The notes below the pieces were generated by a model. That model was given only the letters and a program-made list of their open reading frames with translations. It had not been told where the DNA came from and ran no database searches. A DNA stretch of 20,258 nucleotides, taken from NCBI GenBank assembly GCA_028823435.1, contig JAPKBK010000008.1, positions 1 through 20,258 of the forward strand. The letters are read 5' to 3'. Source of the stretch: Flavobacteriales bacterium. Lineage in GTDB: Bacteria > Bacteroidota > Bacteroidia > Flavobacteriales_D > Sanyastnellaceae. The position numbers were made by a program, and so were the translations under genes. This document shows positions 8,145-16,325 of this stretch, one piece after another; within the stretch, counting starts at the first letter, position 1, and every line of letters starts with the position of its first letter.

Positions 8145-8887
8145 CAAAAGAGACCGCGCCACTCCTCAGTATAATTATTCCCTCTTACAATCAACTTGAA
8201 GGATTAAAAGAGACCCTGAATGCCTTTTCAAAATTCCGGGACAAACGCATCGAACTCATTGTCGTTGATGGCCTTTCATCTGATGACAGCCCAAATTGGA
8301 TAAGAGAAAACGAGGCTTCAATGGATTGTTTCCAAATTGAATCAGACAAAGGGATTTATGATGCCATGAACAAAGGAGTTGCCCTTTCAAAAGGCAAGTG
8401 GATCTTGTTTTTCGGGACAGGTGACCTACCTACTGAAGATGGTTTTAAGGTTTTAATAGGCACATTAGAAAAAGGCCCGAAAACTGAAGTTTTGGCTTTT
8501 GGAGTTCATCTTCTTCCACCGAGAGAGTCAGGTGTTCCTGAATTCTATCAACCCGTTTGGAATGCTTCATTAAAATGGAGAAACACATTACATCATCAGG
8601 GCGTGATCTATTCAAGGGACATCATTCGCAATAGGCCTTATGATTTAAGGTTTAAAGTCTTGGCCGATTATCATTTAAATCTCACACTCTGGAAACAGGG
8701 CGTCAAGTGCATGTGTATCGATACCGTGATCTCTGAAGTGGCTCCGGGAGGCGTCAGTCGGAAATTCACGCATTCACTGTACCGAGAAGAAAGAGCCATG
8801 AAGCGTACCCTCTTCTCCTCCATGCCAGACCAAATCGCACAACATGTTTTTACCCGTCTCAAATGGTTAAAAAAACAACTGTCTTAA
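8141..8887 (+). CDS. Glycosyltransferase family 2
   Basis: A 248-residue cytosolic or membrane-associated GT-A sugar transferase. The N-terminal fold begins LLSIIIPSYNQ (8-17); VVDGLSSDD (41-49) is the nucleotide-binding region, SDKGIYDAMNKG (68-79) is the signature of the WcaA/colanic-acid-like branch, and GTGD (92-95) stands where the DxD metal site is expected. There are no long membrane helices. The substrate is unknown; cell-surface polysaccharide or lipid-linked glycan is the reasonable guess. The ATG overlaps the ftsE stop by four bases. At the 3' end its TAA overlaps the stop of the convergent GT4 gene in a shared TTAA. Confidence 0.9.
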   Translation: MTKETAPLLSIIIPSYNQLEGLKETLNAFSKFRDKRIELIVVDGLSSDDSPNWIRENEASMDCFQIESDKGIYDAMNKGVALSKGKWILFFGTGDLPTEDGFKVLIGTLEKGPKTEVLAFGVHLLPPRESGVPEFYQPVWNASLKWRNTLHHQGVIYSRDIIRNRPYDLRFKVLADYHLNLTLWKQGVKCMCIDTVISEVAPGGVSRKFTHSLYREERAMKRTLFSSMPDQIAQHVFTRLKWLKKQLS

Positions 8888-9990
8888 CTTTCCAGGTGCG
8901 CCAAAATTAAAAAGGAATCTGTGCCCCAGTGAAGATTCTTTCTTGCAGCCATACATTTTTCAAACCACATGTCTCGGGGACTTGAAAGGACTTTCGATAC
9001 GGCTCTGGAAATCTCAACTGTCGTGACATCCTCAATCACGACCCCTACCCCATTTTCTTCAACAATACGCCTTACTTCAACCATAGGACTTGCAACGATA
9101 GGAAGGCCTACATGAATGAAATCGAACAGTTTGTTTGGCAAGCTTAAGAGATAATTTGCATGCATCCCTTTGTCTAAAGACAGCCCGACGTCAGCAGAAG
9201 CCGTCAAAATTCTTAGCTTTTCATAAGGGAGTCGCGGTATGCAGTGCAGTCGCCCACGCCATCTTGGATCATTCATCCTTTTAATGGACTCATCGAATTC
9301 AATCCCTGCGCCCACCAATACCAGTCGCACATCGGTCATAAGTTCTAATGCATCAACGGCATCACTTGTGCCACGATCACGGTCCATGAAAGCACCTTGT
9401 AAAAGCAAAATCGGAAGATCTGTAGGAATCTTAAATTCTTCAAAAGCTTTCCTGTGAGAAATATCTGGAACATCTGACAATACGGGCATATTCCTAAGCA
9501 CATCAACCTGGACACCATAACGCGATCTATAATGTGCAGCGATGGATTCATTCACCGTAAGCATTTTCTTTAATTTGGGGATACAATATTTTTCAATTGT
9601 AAGCCAAACCCAACGTCGCAATGGACGTCCTGTTAATCCGGCTGCTTCCGTGAAATATTCATGAGAATCATACACGATCCGAAGCTTGCGTCTTCTTGAG
9701 ACAAGCAAAGCAGGAAGAAGGGTGTCAAGGTCATTCGCCCATACAGCATCGATATCTGCTGTCTTTAACCACTTCCAAAGGGCCCATTGTAATTCCGCAT
9801 AAAAAAACATCCCAGATGAATGTTTCAGAGAAAATCTAATGGCCGAACCAGGACCCTCATATGGCGTTGAGTCTGAAAGAAGTCGCCCCACAAGGATGGG
9901 TTCATGCCCTGCATCGACTAACACTTTACAGGTTTTTCTTACTCTTTGGTCAAAAGAAAGATCGTTAGATACAAGTACGGCTATTTTCAC
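8884..9990 (-). CDS. Glycosyltransferase family 4 (GT-B fold)
   Basis: A 368-residue retaining glycosyltransferase of GT-B type. The N-terminal Rossmann lobe opens with MKIAVLVSNDL then FDQRVRKTCKVL, a pattern common in Bacteroidota surface-polysaccharide transferases; YDSHE is at 106-110. The C-terminal lobe has LVLVGAG (222-228) and the nucleotide-sugar region PNKLFDFIHVGLPIVAS (284-300), which takes the place of the usual Glu-x7-Glu motif. Donor and acceptor are unknown. The start is a GTG at 9990, six bases after the exonuclease stop, with no upstream ATG that keeps the fold intact. It is the last gene of the minus-strand run and meets the convergent GT2 gene in a 4-base overlap. Confidence 0.9.
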   Translation of the reverse strand: MKIAVLVSNDLSFDQRVRKTCKVLVDAGHEPILVGRLLSDSTPYEGPGSAIRFSLKHSSGMFFYAELQWALWKWLKTADIDAVWANDLDTLLPALLVSRRRKLRIVYDSHEYFTEAAGLTGRPLRRWVWLTIEKYCIPKLKKMLTVNESIAAHYRSRYGVQVDVLRNMPVLSDVPDISHRKAFEEFKIPTDLPILLLQGAFMDRDRGTSDAVDALELMTDVRLVLVGAGIEFDESIKRMNDPRWRGRLHCIPRLPYEKLRILTASADVGLSLDKGMHANYLLSLPNKLFDFIHVGLPIVASPMVEVRRIVEENGVGVVIEDVTTVEISRAVSKVLSSPRDMWFEKCMAARKNLHWGTDSFLILAHLES

Positions 9991-9996
9991 TTACTG

Positions 9997-10845
9997 CTAT
10001 TTAAGTTCCCCATCCTTTATTTGCTGGAGAACTCTCTTTGTGTAACGTGGGAAATCTCCTTTCATCATCCAACCAAAATATCCCGGGTCTCGCTTGAGAA
10101 GTTCAATTGCCGACACTCCTTTGTGTTTTCCGAAATTGAAAATAATGACTCCTTCATCGTTATAAATCAAACGACCCGCGAGATCAACATTTTTCGTACG
10201 TTGACAGAATTCGTGGAGCAGCTCCATATCTCCCGGAACAGGACCTACTGTTTCACCTCGGGTATCAATGATTGACTTGTCGGCATACTTCTCAAGTTGA
10301 GCGACCAAGACTTCAAGCGTAGCAGAAGTATCGGGGTAAGCTTCATGCGCGCCATCTAATTCTTTTCCGCAATAAAACTTATACGCGGCTTTAAGCGTAC
10401 GCTGCTCCATTTTGTGAAAGATGTTTTGGACATCAATAAGATTCCGCCCCTCTATGCCAAAATCGATACCCACTCTCAGAAATTCTTCTACGAGCATGGG
10501 GACATCGAATCGATTTGAATTAAAACCACCAAGGTCACAATCCTGAAGAAACTTCACCAAACCAGGTGCGATCGCGCCAAATGTATGCTTGTTTTTTACG
10601 TCATCATCATATACGCCGTGGACCAAGGAAGACTCTAGAGGAATAGGCATCTCAGGATTGACGAGAATCCGATATTCTGCACCTGCTTTCTCTGGCTTCC
10701 GGACGATGGACCCATCTGGGGAAACTTTAATCATCGCAATCTCCACTATTCTGTCAGTACCTACCTGAACGCCGGTGGTTTCTAAATCAAAAACAACGAG
10801 CGGACGTTTGAGATTTAGCTTTTTTAATCCTTCTTCTATTCCCAT
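9997..10845 (-). CDS. DnaQ-like 3'-5' exonuclease with ExoX-like C-terminal segment
   Basis: A 282-residue DEDDh exonuclease. The metal ligands are visible: D20 and E22 in FDLETTG (Exo I), D114 in FNSNRFDVPML (Exo II), and H167 and D172 in HEAYPDTSAT (Exo III). The family removes nucleotides from 3' ends during replication proofreading, repair or RNA turnover. This one is a stand-alone protein, not an obvious polymerase III epsilon, as no clamp-binding or polymerase-binding region is recognisable. Residues about 229-280 (FNFGKHKGVSAIELLKRDPGY) look like the C-terminal module found in exodeoxyribonuclease X-like proteins. It lies 20 bases after the PD40/OmpA-like gene and 6 bases before the GT4 gene, so it is probably co-transcribed with them. 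Confidence 0.88.
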   Translation of the reverse strand: MGIEEGLKKLNLKRPLVVFDLETTGVQVGTDRIVEIAMIKVSPDGSIVRKPEKAGAEYRILVNPEMPIPLESSLVHGVYDDDVKNKHTFGAIAPGLVKFLQDCDLGGFNSNRFDVPMLVEEFLRVGIDFGIEGRNLIDVQNIFHKMEQRTLKAAYKFYCGKELDGAHEAYPDTSATLEVLVAQLEKYADKSIIDTRGETVGPVPGDMELLHEFCQRTKNVDLAGRLIYNDEGVIIFNFGKHKGVSAIELLKRDPGYFGWMMKGDFPRYTKRVLQQIKDGELK

Positions 10846-10865
10846 GTTAATTGTCGTAAAATCTG

Positions 10866-12980
10866 TTATTGAGGTCGTGATGTTATTTGAACTTTCACAT
10901 AATCAGGCGTGTCATCGTCTGGGTCCGTCACAACCATTATTTCAAAAGGCAAAAACGTGTAATCCACCTTATTCTTATATCCCTTATTTGACAAAAGCTT
11001 TTTCAGTCTGATGAAAACATTTGCTGAGCGCTTCCCAGAAAAGGCATTCGCGTCTTCAAAAGATGTGGTTTCATTTCTGAATGCACTTGAAGAAATCAAC
11101 AGTTCTGGATGTCCTTCGGCATTGATTCTTCTTGCAACTTCATCTGCCATTGCAGGAATGTCAATGTCAGGTGTGTGAATTTGGAGCGGATTGAGTTTAA
11201 AAATGGAAATCCAACTTTCCTCTTCCGGCGACGGACCAAACAAACTTAAAAGTTCAAGTGAATCTTCCAATGACATTGAAGCATCAATCAACTCGGGTTC
11301 TGGTTCTGGTTCAATATATTTCTCCACGAGCAATGTCCCGTCATCAGAAATCCCTCCATCAAATGAATCGATGGGGTCTGTATACAAATGGTAACCCGCA
11401 TCAGCCAGAATTTCTAGCGTGTCTGTCATGATTACAGCACCGCCTTTAATGTAGTCAATCCTGTATGATTGACCTCCGTAAATAATCGCGCGTAGGAATT
11501 GTTTGTTGTCTTCGAAAACCATGACATCATCCGTAACTCCAGACTGCAAAGATGTTAACGTAATGCGATCAAACTCCACCTCCAGAAGCGCGTTAAGCAG
11601 CATAATATTGCCATTGACAAGTTGTGATGCATCCGTAAACGTTATTTCGAAAATGTCGTAATCATTTAAGGGACGGTTTCTTCTAGAGGCGATATAAGCA
11701 CGCGTACCCTCAGCAGAAATCGCAAAATATCTGTCGTCATCAACGGTATTAATAGGGAACCCCAGATTCACCGGGTCACTCCACTTTCCATTGACATACA
11801 CAGAGCGATAGCAATCATACCCGCCCATACTTGTTTGACGATTCGATGCAAAAAACAAAGTGCCGTCAGCTGAAATAAACGGTGACATCTCATGTCTTTC
11901 AGAATTGATGGGCCCCTCGATAATCTCAGGATTTGACCAACTGCCGTCTGACAGCTTGGTGTACTGGTACAAATCAAATCCGGTCCTCCCCTTTCTGTCC
12001 GCAATACTCATGATCGCGATTGAATTGTTGGGCGAAAACACAATGACGCCCTCCGACGGCGCATCGGGAATGACACTCGAGGCAACAGCTTTTTGCCATT
12101 TTCCTTTTCTTTTATTTGAATGAAACACCAATTCATCCCAACCATCCACTTGTGCAATGGCAAGATCCTCCCCAAAAGGAGAAATTGCCAACGCAAGCTT
12201 GTGCTTTTTAAGGCCAATGTTGACCCATTCAGCTTCTCCCCAAGTGGAGTCACGTTCAGACATGTAAATGTCTGCATAATGATCTTTCGTGTTCGGATCG
12301 AAAGCACCGTGATTTGACCCATTTGACCGGGCCCTTTGTGAAGAGAAAAACAGTTGCTTTTCATCTGCCCTAATCACTGGATGGGTCTCGTCAAACTCCG
12401 TATTAATAAGCGGCCCCATATTCCTGACCTGGACATCAACCGGACTGGCAATAAGGTTTTTTGCCATGTCAATATTCGTGAGAAGAAGGTCAGCGGTACG
12501 TCTAAGTGGGTTCCATTTTTTTGCTTCGACATTGAATTGAGACAACAAACTGAGCGCCTCCTCAAACTCCAAAAGCAACATTTTCACTTGAGCCGCATAT
12601 ACCAAAACGTCAACAGGAGCTTCACATATATCTTCATTAAATTTTCCCGAACCTGAAATCAATGACCCTGATATAGAAATGGCATTCGTTAATTCCTGGT
12701 TCACTGACGAAACCGGCGCACCTGAATTCAACAGACACACAGCATAGTGATACCTGTAATTTCCACAAACTGGATAATCATCCACGAGCCCCTTCCATAC
12801 CCTTGCCGCTTCGTGATAGACACCTTCTTCAGAAAGCATAGACGCCTGATCAAACACCAGTCTGTCGGACTGAGACAGAGAATGACGCGGAGATTTAGAT
12901 TGGCTCTGGCAAAGTATATTATTTGACGATAAAATCGTAAAAAAACAAATAATTACAAATGAGATCGGGTGTTTCAACAT
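10866..12980 (-). CDS. TPR/PD40 beta-propeller protein with OmpA-like C-terminus (PorE-like architecture)
   Basis: A 704-residue exported envelope protein. Residues 1-26 form a signal sequence; the Cys at 24 (NNILCQ) is not in a canonical lipobox. Residues about 40-175 are helical and TPR-like. From about 190 to 450 there are PD40 blades: HPVIRADEKQLFFSS, AISPFGEDLAI, VFSPNNSIAIMS, SPFISADGTLFFASNR and FAISAEGTRAYIASR. A beta-sandwich-like region spans about 455-535, an acidic EPEPEPE linker sits near 557-563, and a C-terminal region of about 105 residues resembles OmpA but lacks its usual signature. This order matches the type IX secretion component PorE, though I cannot claim orthology. A GTG two codons upstream (12986) could be used; the ATG at 12980 directly precedes the basic signal start and is preferred. 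It is well separated from the upstream E2 gene. Confidence 0.85.
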   Translation of the reverse strand: MLKHPISFVIICFFTILSSNNILCQSQSKSPRHSLSQSDRLVFDQASMLSEEGVYHEAARVWKGLVDDYPVCGNYRYHYAVCLLNSGAPVSSVNQELTNAISISGSLISGSGKFNEDICEAPVDVLVYAAQVKMLLLEFEEALSLLSQFNVEAKKWNPLRRTADLLLTNIDMAKNLIASPVDVQVRNMGPLINTEFDETHPVIRADEKQLFFSSQRARSNGSNHGAFDPNTKDHYADIYMSERDSTWGEAEWVNIGLKKHKLALAISPFGEDLAIAQVDGWDELVFHSNKRKGKWQKAVASSVIPDAPSEGVIVFSPNNSIAIMSIADRKGRTGFDLYQYTKLSDGSWSNPEIIEGPINSERHEMSPFISADGTLFFASNRQTSMGGYDCYRSVYVNGKWSDPVNLGFPINTVDDDRYFAISAEGTRAYIASRRNRPLNDYDIFEITFTDASQLVNGNIMLLNALLEVEFDRITLTSLQSGVTDDVMVFEDNKQFLRAIIYGGQSYRIDYIKGGAVIMTDTLEILADAGYHLYTDPIDSFDGGISDDGTLLVEKYIEPEPEPELIDASMSLEDSLELLSLFGPSPEEESWISIFKLNPLQIHTPDIDIPAMADEVARRINAEGHPELLISSSAFRNETTSFEDANAFSGKRSANVFIRLKKLLSNKGYKNKVDYTFLPFEIMVVTDPDDDTPDYVKVQITSRPQ
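11295..11312 (-). repeat. Hexanucleotide repeat encoding Glu-Pro linker
   Basis: Three near-identical hexamers (gggttc, tggttc, tggttc on the + strand) encode Glu-Pro dipeptides in the PD40/OmpA-like protein. They form the acidic hinge between the propeller half and the OmpA-like end, and could change in copy number by slippage without breaking the frame. Confidence 0.7.
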
Positions 12981-13051
12981 ACTCACAAGTTAAGTACTTA
13001 ATTAATTTAAATAAGTGGACTTTGTGTACGCATTATGAAATTCAATATGCG
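12981..13051 (-). promoter_or_regulatory. AT-rich upstream region of the PD40/OmpA-like gene
   Basis: This 71-base gap is the largest in the minus-strand run and is strongly AT-rich next to the start. It contains a perfect 12-base palindrome, ttaagtacttaa, at 12990-13001. It probably carries a promoter for the PD40 protein, exonuclease and GT4 genes, although no Bacteroidota TAnnTTTG element is evident on the minus strand. Confidence 0.3.
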
Positions 13052-14425
13052 CTATCCTTCTATCGGTCGATCTGATGCAAAATTCTCTAGATAATCAGCG
13101 ACGCGACGGACAAAACGACCACCCAATTGACCATCAACAACTCTGTGATCATAGCTGTGAGAAAGGAACATCATATGTCTAATACCAATCATATCTCCTT
13201 CCGGTGTTTCTATTACAGCTGGCTTTTTACGAATCGCTCCCAGTGCGAGAATGCCCACTTGCGGCTGATTAATGATCGGGGTACCCATCACATTTCCAAA
13301 CGTTCCTACGTTCGTCATTGTATAAGTACCGCCAGCAATGTCATCTGGACCAAGTTGCCCAGCACGGGCACGTTTGGCCAAGTCATTCACCGCTCTTGTC
13401 AATCCCTGCAAATTGAATGAATCCGCATTCTTAATCACGGGTACAATTAAATTTCCACTTGGAAGCGCCGCAGCCATACCGAGGTGTATCCCTTTATGCA
13501 TAATCACATTGTCACCGTCCACACTCGCATTCACACCGGGGAAATCCCCAATCGCTTTGACAATCGCTTCAGCGAGCAAAGGTGTGAACGTCAGTTTCTC
13601 GCCAAATTTCTCAAGAAACTTGTTCTTATTCTTGTTTCTCCATAAGACCAAACTCGTCACATCTGCTTCCACAAAAGAAGTCACGTGAGGCGATGTCTGC
13701 ACCGAATCAACCATGTGTTTGGCAATCAGCTTGCGCATCCGATCCATCTCCACAACTTCGTACCCACCGGAAATGGATTTAAAAGCAGGGTGCGCATCCA
13801 TTGAGGATTCTAAAATCACTGGCGAAGGAATCGCTGGCTTTTCTTTGACAGGAATAGCAGATGCCGGACTGTGACTATTGCGGCGCAATAGATATGCCAA
13901 CATGTCTTTCTTCGTGACCCTGCCTTCAGAACCCGATCCGGAGATTTGTTCTAATTCTTCCATACCGACCCCTTCCGCAATCGCAATACTCCTGACTAGC
14001 GGAGAGTAAAACCTGCCTGATGCACCCGTTCTTTCTGGGGCTGAAACTGAATCTAACGCGTTACGCACTGACAAAGAAGGTACAACGACGGATGATGTAG
14101 AAATGTCTGCTGGCGCAGAATCTACTTCGACAATGGTTTCAGCAACTGGAGCTAAAGGCGCAACTGGCGCAACAACGGCAGCCCCTCCTATTTCGAAACG
14201 CGCAATGGGATCGCCCACCTGAACGACATCGTCTTTTGAGACGAGCCACTCCAACAGCACGCCATCTTCAGGAGCTGGGATTTCACTGTCAACCTTGTCT
14301 GTCGCAATTTCAACGACAGCTTCATCTGCCTCAACACTAGCGCCCACATCAACCAAAAGGTTAATGATCGTAGCTTCAGCCACACTTTCACCCATTTTAG
14401 GGAGTAGGATATCAATAATTGCCAT
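13052..14425 (-). CDS. 2-oxoacid dehydrogenase complex E2 (dihydrolipoyl acyltransferase)
   Basis: The 457-residue E2 core subunit of a 2-oxoacid dehydrogenase complex, which transfers an acyl group from lipoate to CoA in the cytosol. There is one lipoyl domain (about 1-80) with the lipoylated Lys44 in EIATDKVDSE, an Ala/Pro/Val-rich linker, a peripheral-subunit binding domain (139-180; YSPLVRSIA and GRVTKKDML), a second linker, and the acyltransferase domain (225-452) with catalytic H427 and D431 in SYDHRVVDG. The single lipoyl domain and the sequence style fit branched-chain or mixed pyruvate/branched-chain E2 proteins, but pyruvate or oxoglutarate cannot be excluded. No E1 or E3 gene is nearby. 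It starts 4 bases after the stop of the glycosyltransferase fusion gene, so the two are probably co-transcribed. Confidence 0.93.
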   Translation of the reverse strand: MAIIDILLPKMGESVAEATIINLLVDVGASVEADEAVVEIATDKVDSEIPAPEDGVLLEWLVSKDDVVQVGDPIARFEIGGAAVVAPVAPLAPVAETIVEVDSAPADISTSSVVVPSLSVRNALDSVSAPERTGASGRFYSPLVRSIAIAEGVGMEELEQISGSGSEGRVTKKDMLAYLLRRNSHSPASAIPVKEKPAIPSPVILESSMDAHPAFKSISGGYEVVEMDRMRKLIAKHMVDSVQTSPHVTSFVEADVTSLVLWRNKNKNKFLEKFGEKLTFTPLLAEAIVKAIGDFPGVNASVDGDNVIMHKGIHLGMAAALPSGNLIVPVIKNADSFNLQGLTRAVNDLAKRARAGQLGPDDIAGGTYTMTNVGTFGNVMGTPIINQPQVGILALGAIRKKPAVIETPEGDMIGIRHMMFLSHSYDHRVVDGQLGGRFVRRVADYLENFASDRPIEG

Positions 14426-14429
14426 GTAA

Positions 14430-16322
14430 TCAGTTTACAGATGGTAAAAGTAATGCGTTGAGGACAAGCTTGAGGTCTTCAAACCAATTGTATTTTCTTG
14501 CATACGCAAGGTTAAGACGTTCTCTGACTCTCACATCATCGTTTTCAACGGCATTAATAATGTTTGGACGCGACTGTTTGTCGGCACCAGCGAGTCCTAC
14601 CCATGTCGCTTTGCCAAGGAATACCTTGAATGAATAAGCAATCCATTCAGATCGCTTGAAAACAAAAAGAAAAGGGAAAACAAGCAGCAGAATGAGGGAA
14701 GAGAACAGGTCAAAAATACGTTTTGAACGCCGGGCTGACGGTCCATATATAGCGCTGTCTAGCTCGGTCACTGCGTCTGGACCTGGCCCGCCTGACCCCA
14801 TCACATAACCGTCATCAGTCCAAGCAATTCTGCACACGACTGCCTTGCCTACAAGGGAAGCAAGTACCGTAATAATATCTTTAGATCTGACATCTCTTCC
14901 ACTAAACACGATCTCTCCAATTGAATGCACTCGGACGACATCTACAATTGTATTCAGTTCATTTGAAGTGATCACATGTGTCGCTTCTGAAATACCTTCT
15001 CTAAGTTCAATAGACGCTAAAAGCTGCTTGATGGAACGTGACTCTTCTTTCCCCGCTACGATAAGTCTTGATTTGGGCTTCGCGCCCAAACGCCAACCTC
15101 CGAAAGTGACACGTCCGAAAATCACGACTGCAGAAAACCAAATCGCACCCAAAAGCAAAATGGCACGCGAGAAACGATAATCTTCGGGAAGCAATCCATA
15201 ACCAGCGACGAGAACAATTGAACCAACAGCGATGCCCTTCAATACCCTTCTCGGAATCCATGGCTTGTCATATCCACCACAAACCCAAAGGAAAAACACC
15301 CATACCGATGAATAGATCAACATCGCAACATTTGTCGCATATGTGTCATATTGAATTCCCGAATAATTTGCGTAAAAATTGAGGAGTAGGAAAAGCCCGA
15401 TTTGAAGAAATACACCTTCTAAAAAGGGCCAAGTCATGCGTGTGACTATTCTACGTAAAACAGAAATAAATGCCCGGAAATAAATCGCAATGCGAATTAA
15501 AAAATTAAAAGATCTGGCTTGGGAACCTTCAAAATGTTTGGCCGCAAAAATCAACATGGCTTTGTAAAAAATCGACACATAGTTCAGAGATCCCTTCTTT
15601 GTACTCTCTCCCTTATAATGAATGATTCTAGTGTCTGTAAAATAGTGATTCTCCCACCCTCCTTTTACGATTCTCCAACTGAGATCGATATCTTCTCCGT
15701 ACATGAAAAATGCTTCATCTAAGACACCTACTTCATCCAGAGCCGATTTACGCATCCACATAAACGCACCACTTAGCACGTCGATCCTGTGATTCTCATC
15801 TGCACTTAAATGTCCTGCATAATAGTTGTTCAAGTGCTTGCTTTTCGGTGCCAAACGGAAAAGACCTGAAATCCGACACAGGGATGCCCAAGGGGTTGGA
15901 ATCCCCCTTTTACTCTCGGGAAGGTACGTCCCTGAACCATCAAACATGGGCACGCCCATCCCGCCAAGCTTGGGGTTTTCATCGGCAAAAGAAATACATT
16001 TTAAAAATGTATCTTCTTGTATGACGGTGTCGGGATTTAAAAGGAGAACGTACTCGGCATTTGAAATATGAATCGCTTGATTGTTTGCTTTAGAAAATCC
16101 AACGTTTTCGGAATTCTCAATCAAAGTCACCCATGGAAAACGCTCCTTCACCATGTTACATGTTCCGTCCACCGAAATGTTATCGACTACAAAAACATCA
16201 ATTTGAGAAAGATTAGAAGGCGTTTGGTCTGAGTAATGTGCAATCGCTCTCTCCACAGATATAAGGCATTGCGCAAGAAAGTGCTCTACGTTATAACTGA
16301 CTATGATTACAGATAACTTCAT
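14430..16322 (-). CDS. Family 2 glycosyltransferase fused to a shortened phosphoglycosyltransferase-like membrane module
   Basis: A 630-residue fusion. Residues 1-270 are a GT2 transferase resembling rhamnosyltransferases: LSVIIVSYN at 3-11, VVDN at 45-48, NVGFSKANN at 73-81, the NPDT metal motif at 96-99 and GEDIDLSWR at 209-217. Hydrophobic segments follow near 299-317, 333-349, 361-377 and 387-403. Residues about 417-505 look like the CoA-binding-type Rossmann region found in WbaP/CpsE-like sugar transferases. Residues 530-556 (SKRIFDLFSSLILLLVFP) match the membrane anchor of polyprenyl-phosphate glycosylphosphotransferases. The catalytic core expected next is absent: a short linker leads to KATWVG and then NLAYARKYNWFEDLKL, like the family's C-terminal end. 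The role is probably surface glycan synthesis at the inner membrane. It lies 3 bases after recR and 4 before E2. Confidence 0.88.
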   Translation of the reverse strand: MKLSVIIVSYNVEHFLAQCLISVERAIAHYSDQTPSNLSQIDVFVVDNISVDGTCNMVKERFPWVTLIENSENVGFSKANNQAIHISNAEYVLLLNPDTVIQEDTFLKCISFADENPKLGGMGVPMFDGSGTYLPESKRGIPTPWASLCRISGLFRLAPKSKHLNNYYAGHLSADENHRIDVLSGAFMWMRKSALDEVGVLDEAFFMYGEDIDLSWRIVKGGWENHYFTDTRIIHYKGESTKKGSLNYVSIFYKAMLIFAAKHFEGSQARSFNFLIRIAIYFRAFISVLRRIVTRMTWPFLEGVFLQIGLFLLLNFYANYSGIQYDTYATNVAMLIYSSVWVFFLWVCGGYDKPWIPRRVLKGIAVGSIVLVAGYGLLPEDYRFSRAILLLGAIWFSAVVIFGRVTFGGWRLGAKPKSRLIVAGKEESRSIKQLLASIELREGISEATHVITSNELNTIVDVVRVHSIGEIVFSGRDVRSKDIITVLASLVGKAVVCRIAWTDDGYVMGSGGPGPDAVTELDSAIYGPSARRSKRIFDLFSSLILLLVFPFLFVFKRSEWIAYSFKVFLGKATWVGLAGADKQSRPNIINAVENDDVRVRERLNLAYARKYNWFEDLKLVLNALLLPSVN

Positions 16323-16325
16323 CTT

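Noticed and set aside
12008..12364. 118-codon open frame on the minus strand inside the PD40 protein gene
   Set aside because: It is an alternative frame within a strongly supported propeller coding region; composition is shadow-like.
12990..13001. Perfect 12-base palindrome ttaagtacttaa as an operator
   Set aside because: It is AT-rich and in an AT-rich gap, so chance occurrence is likely, and no matching second site was seen. It is mentioned only within the upstream region.
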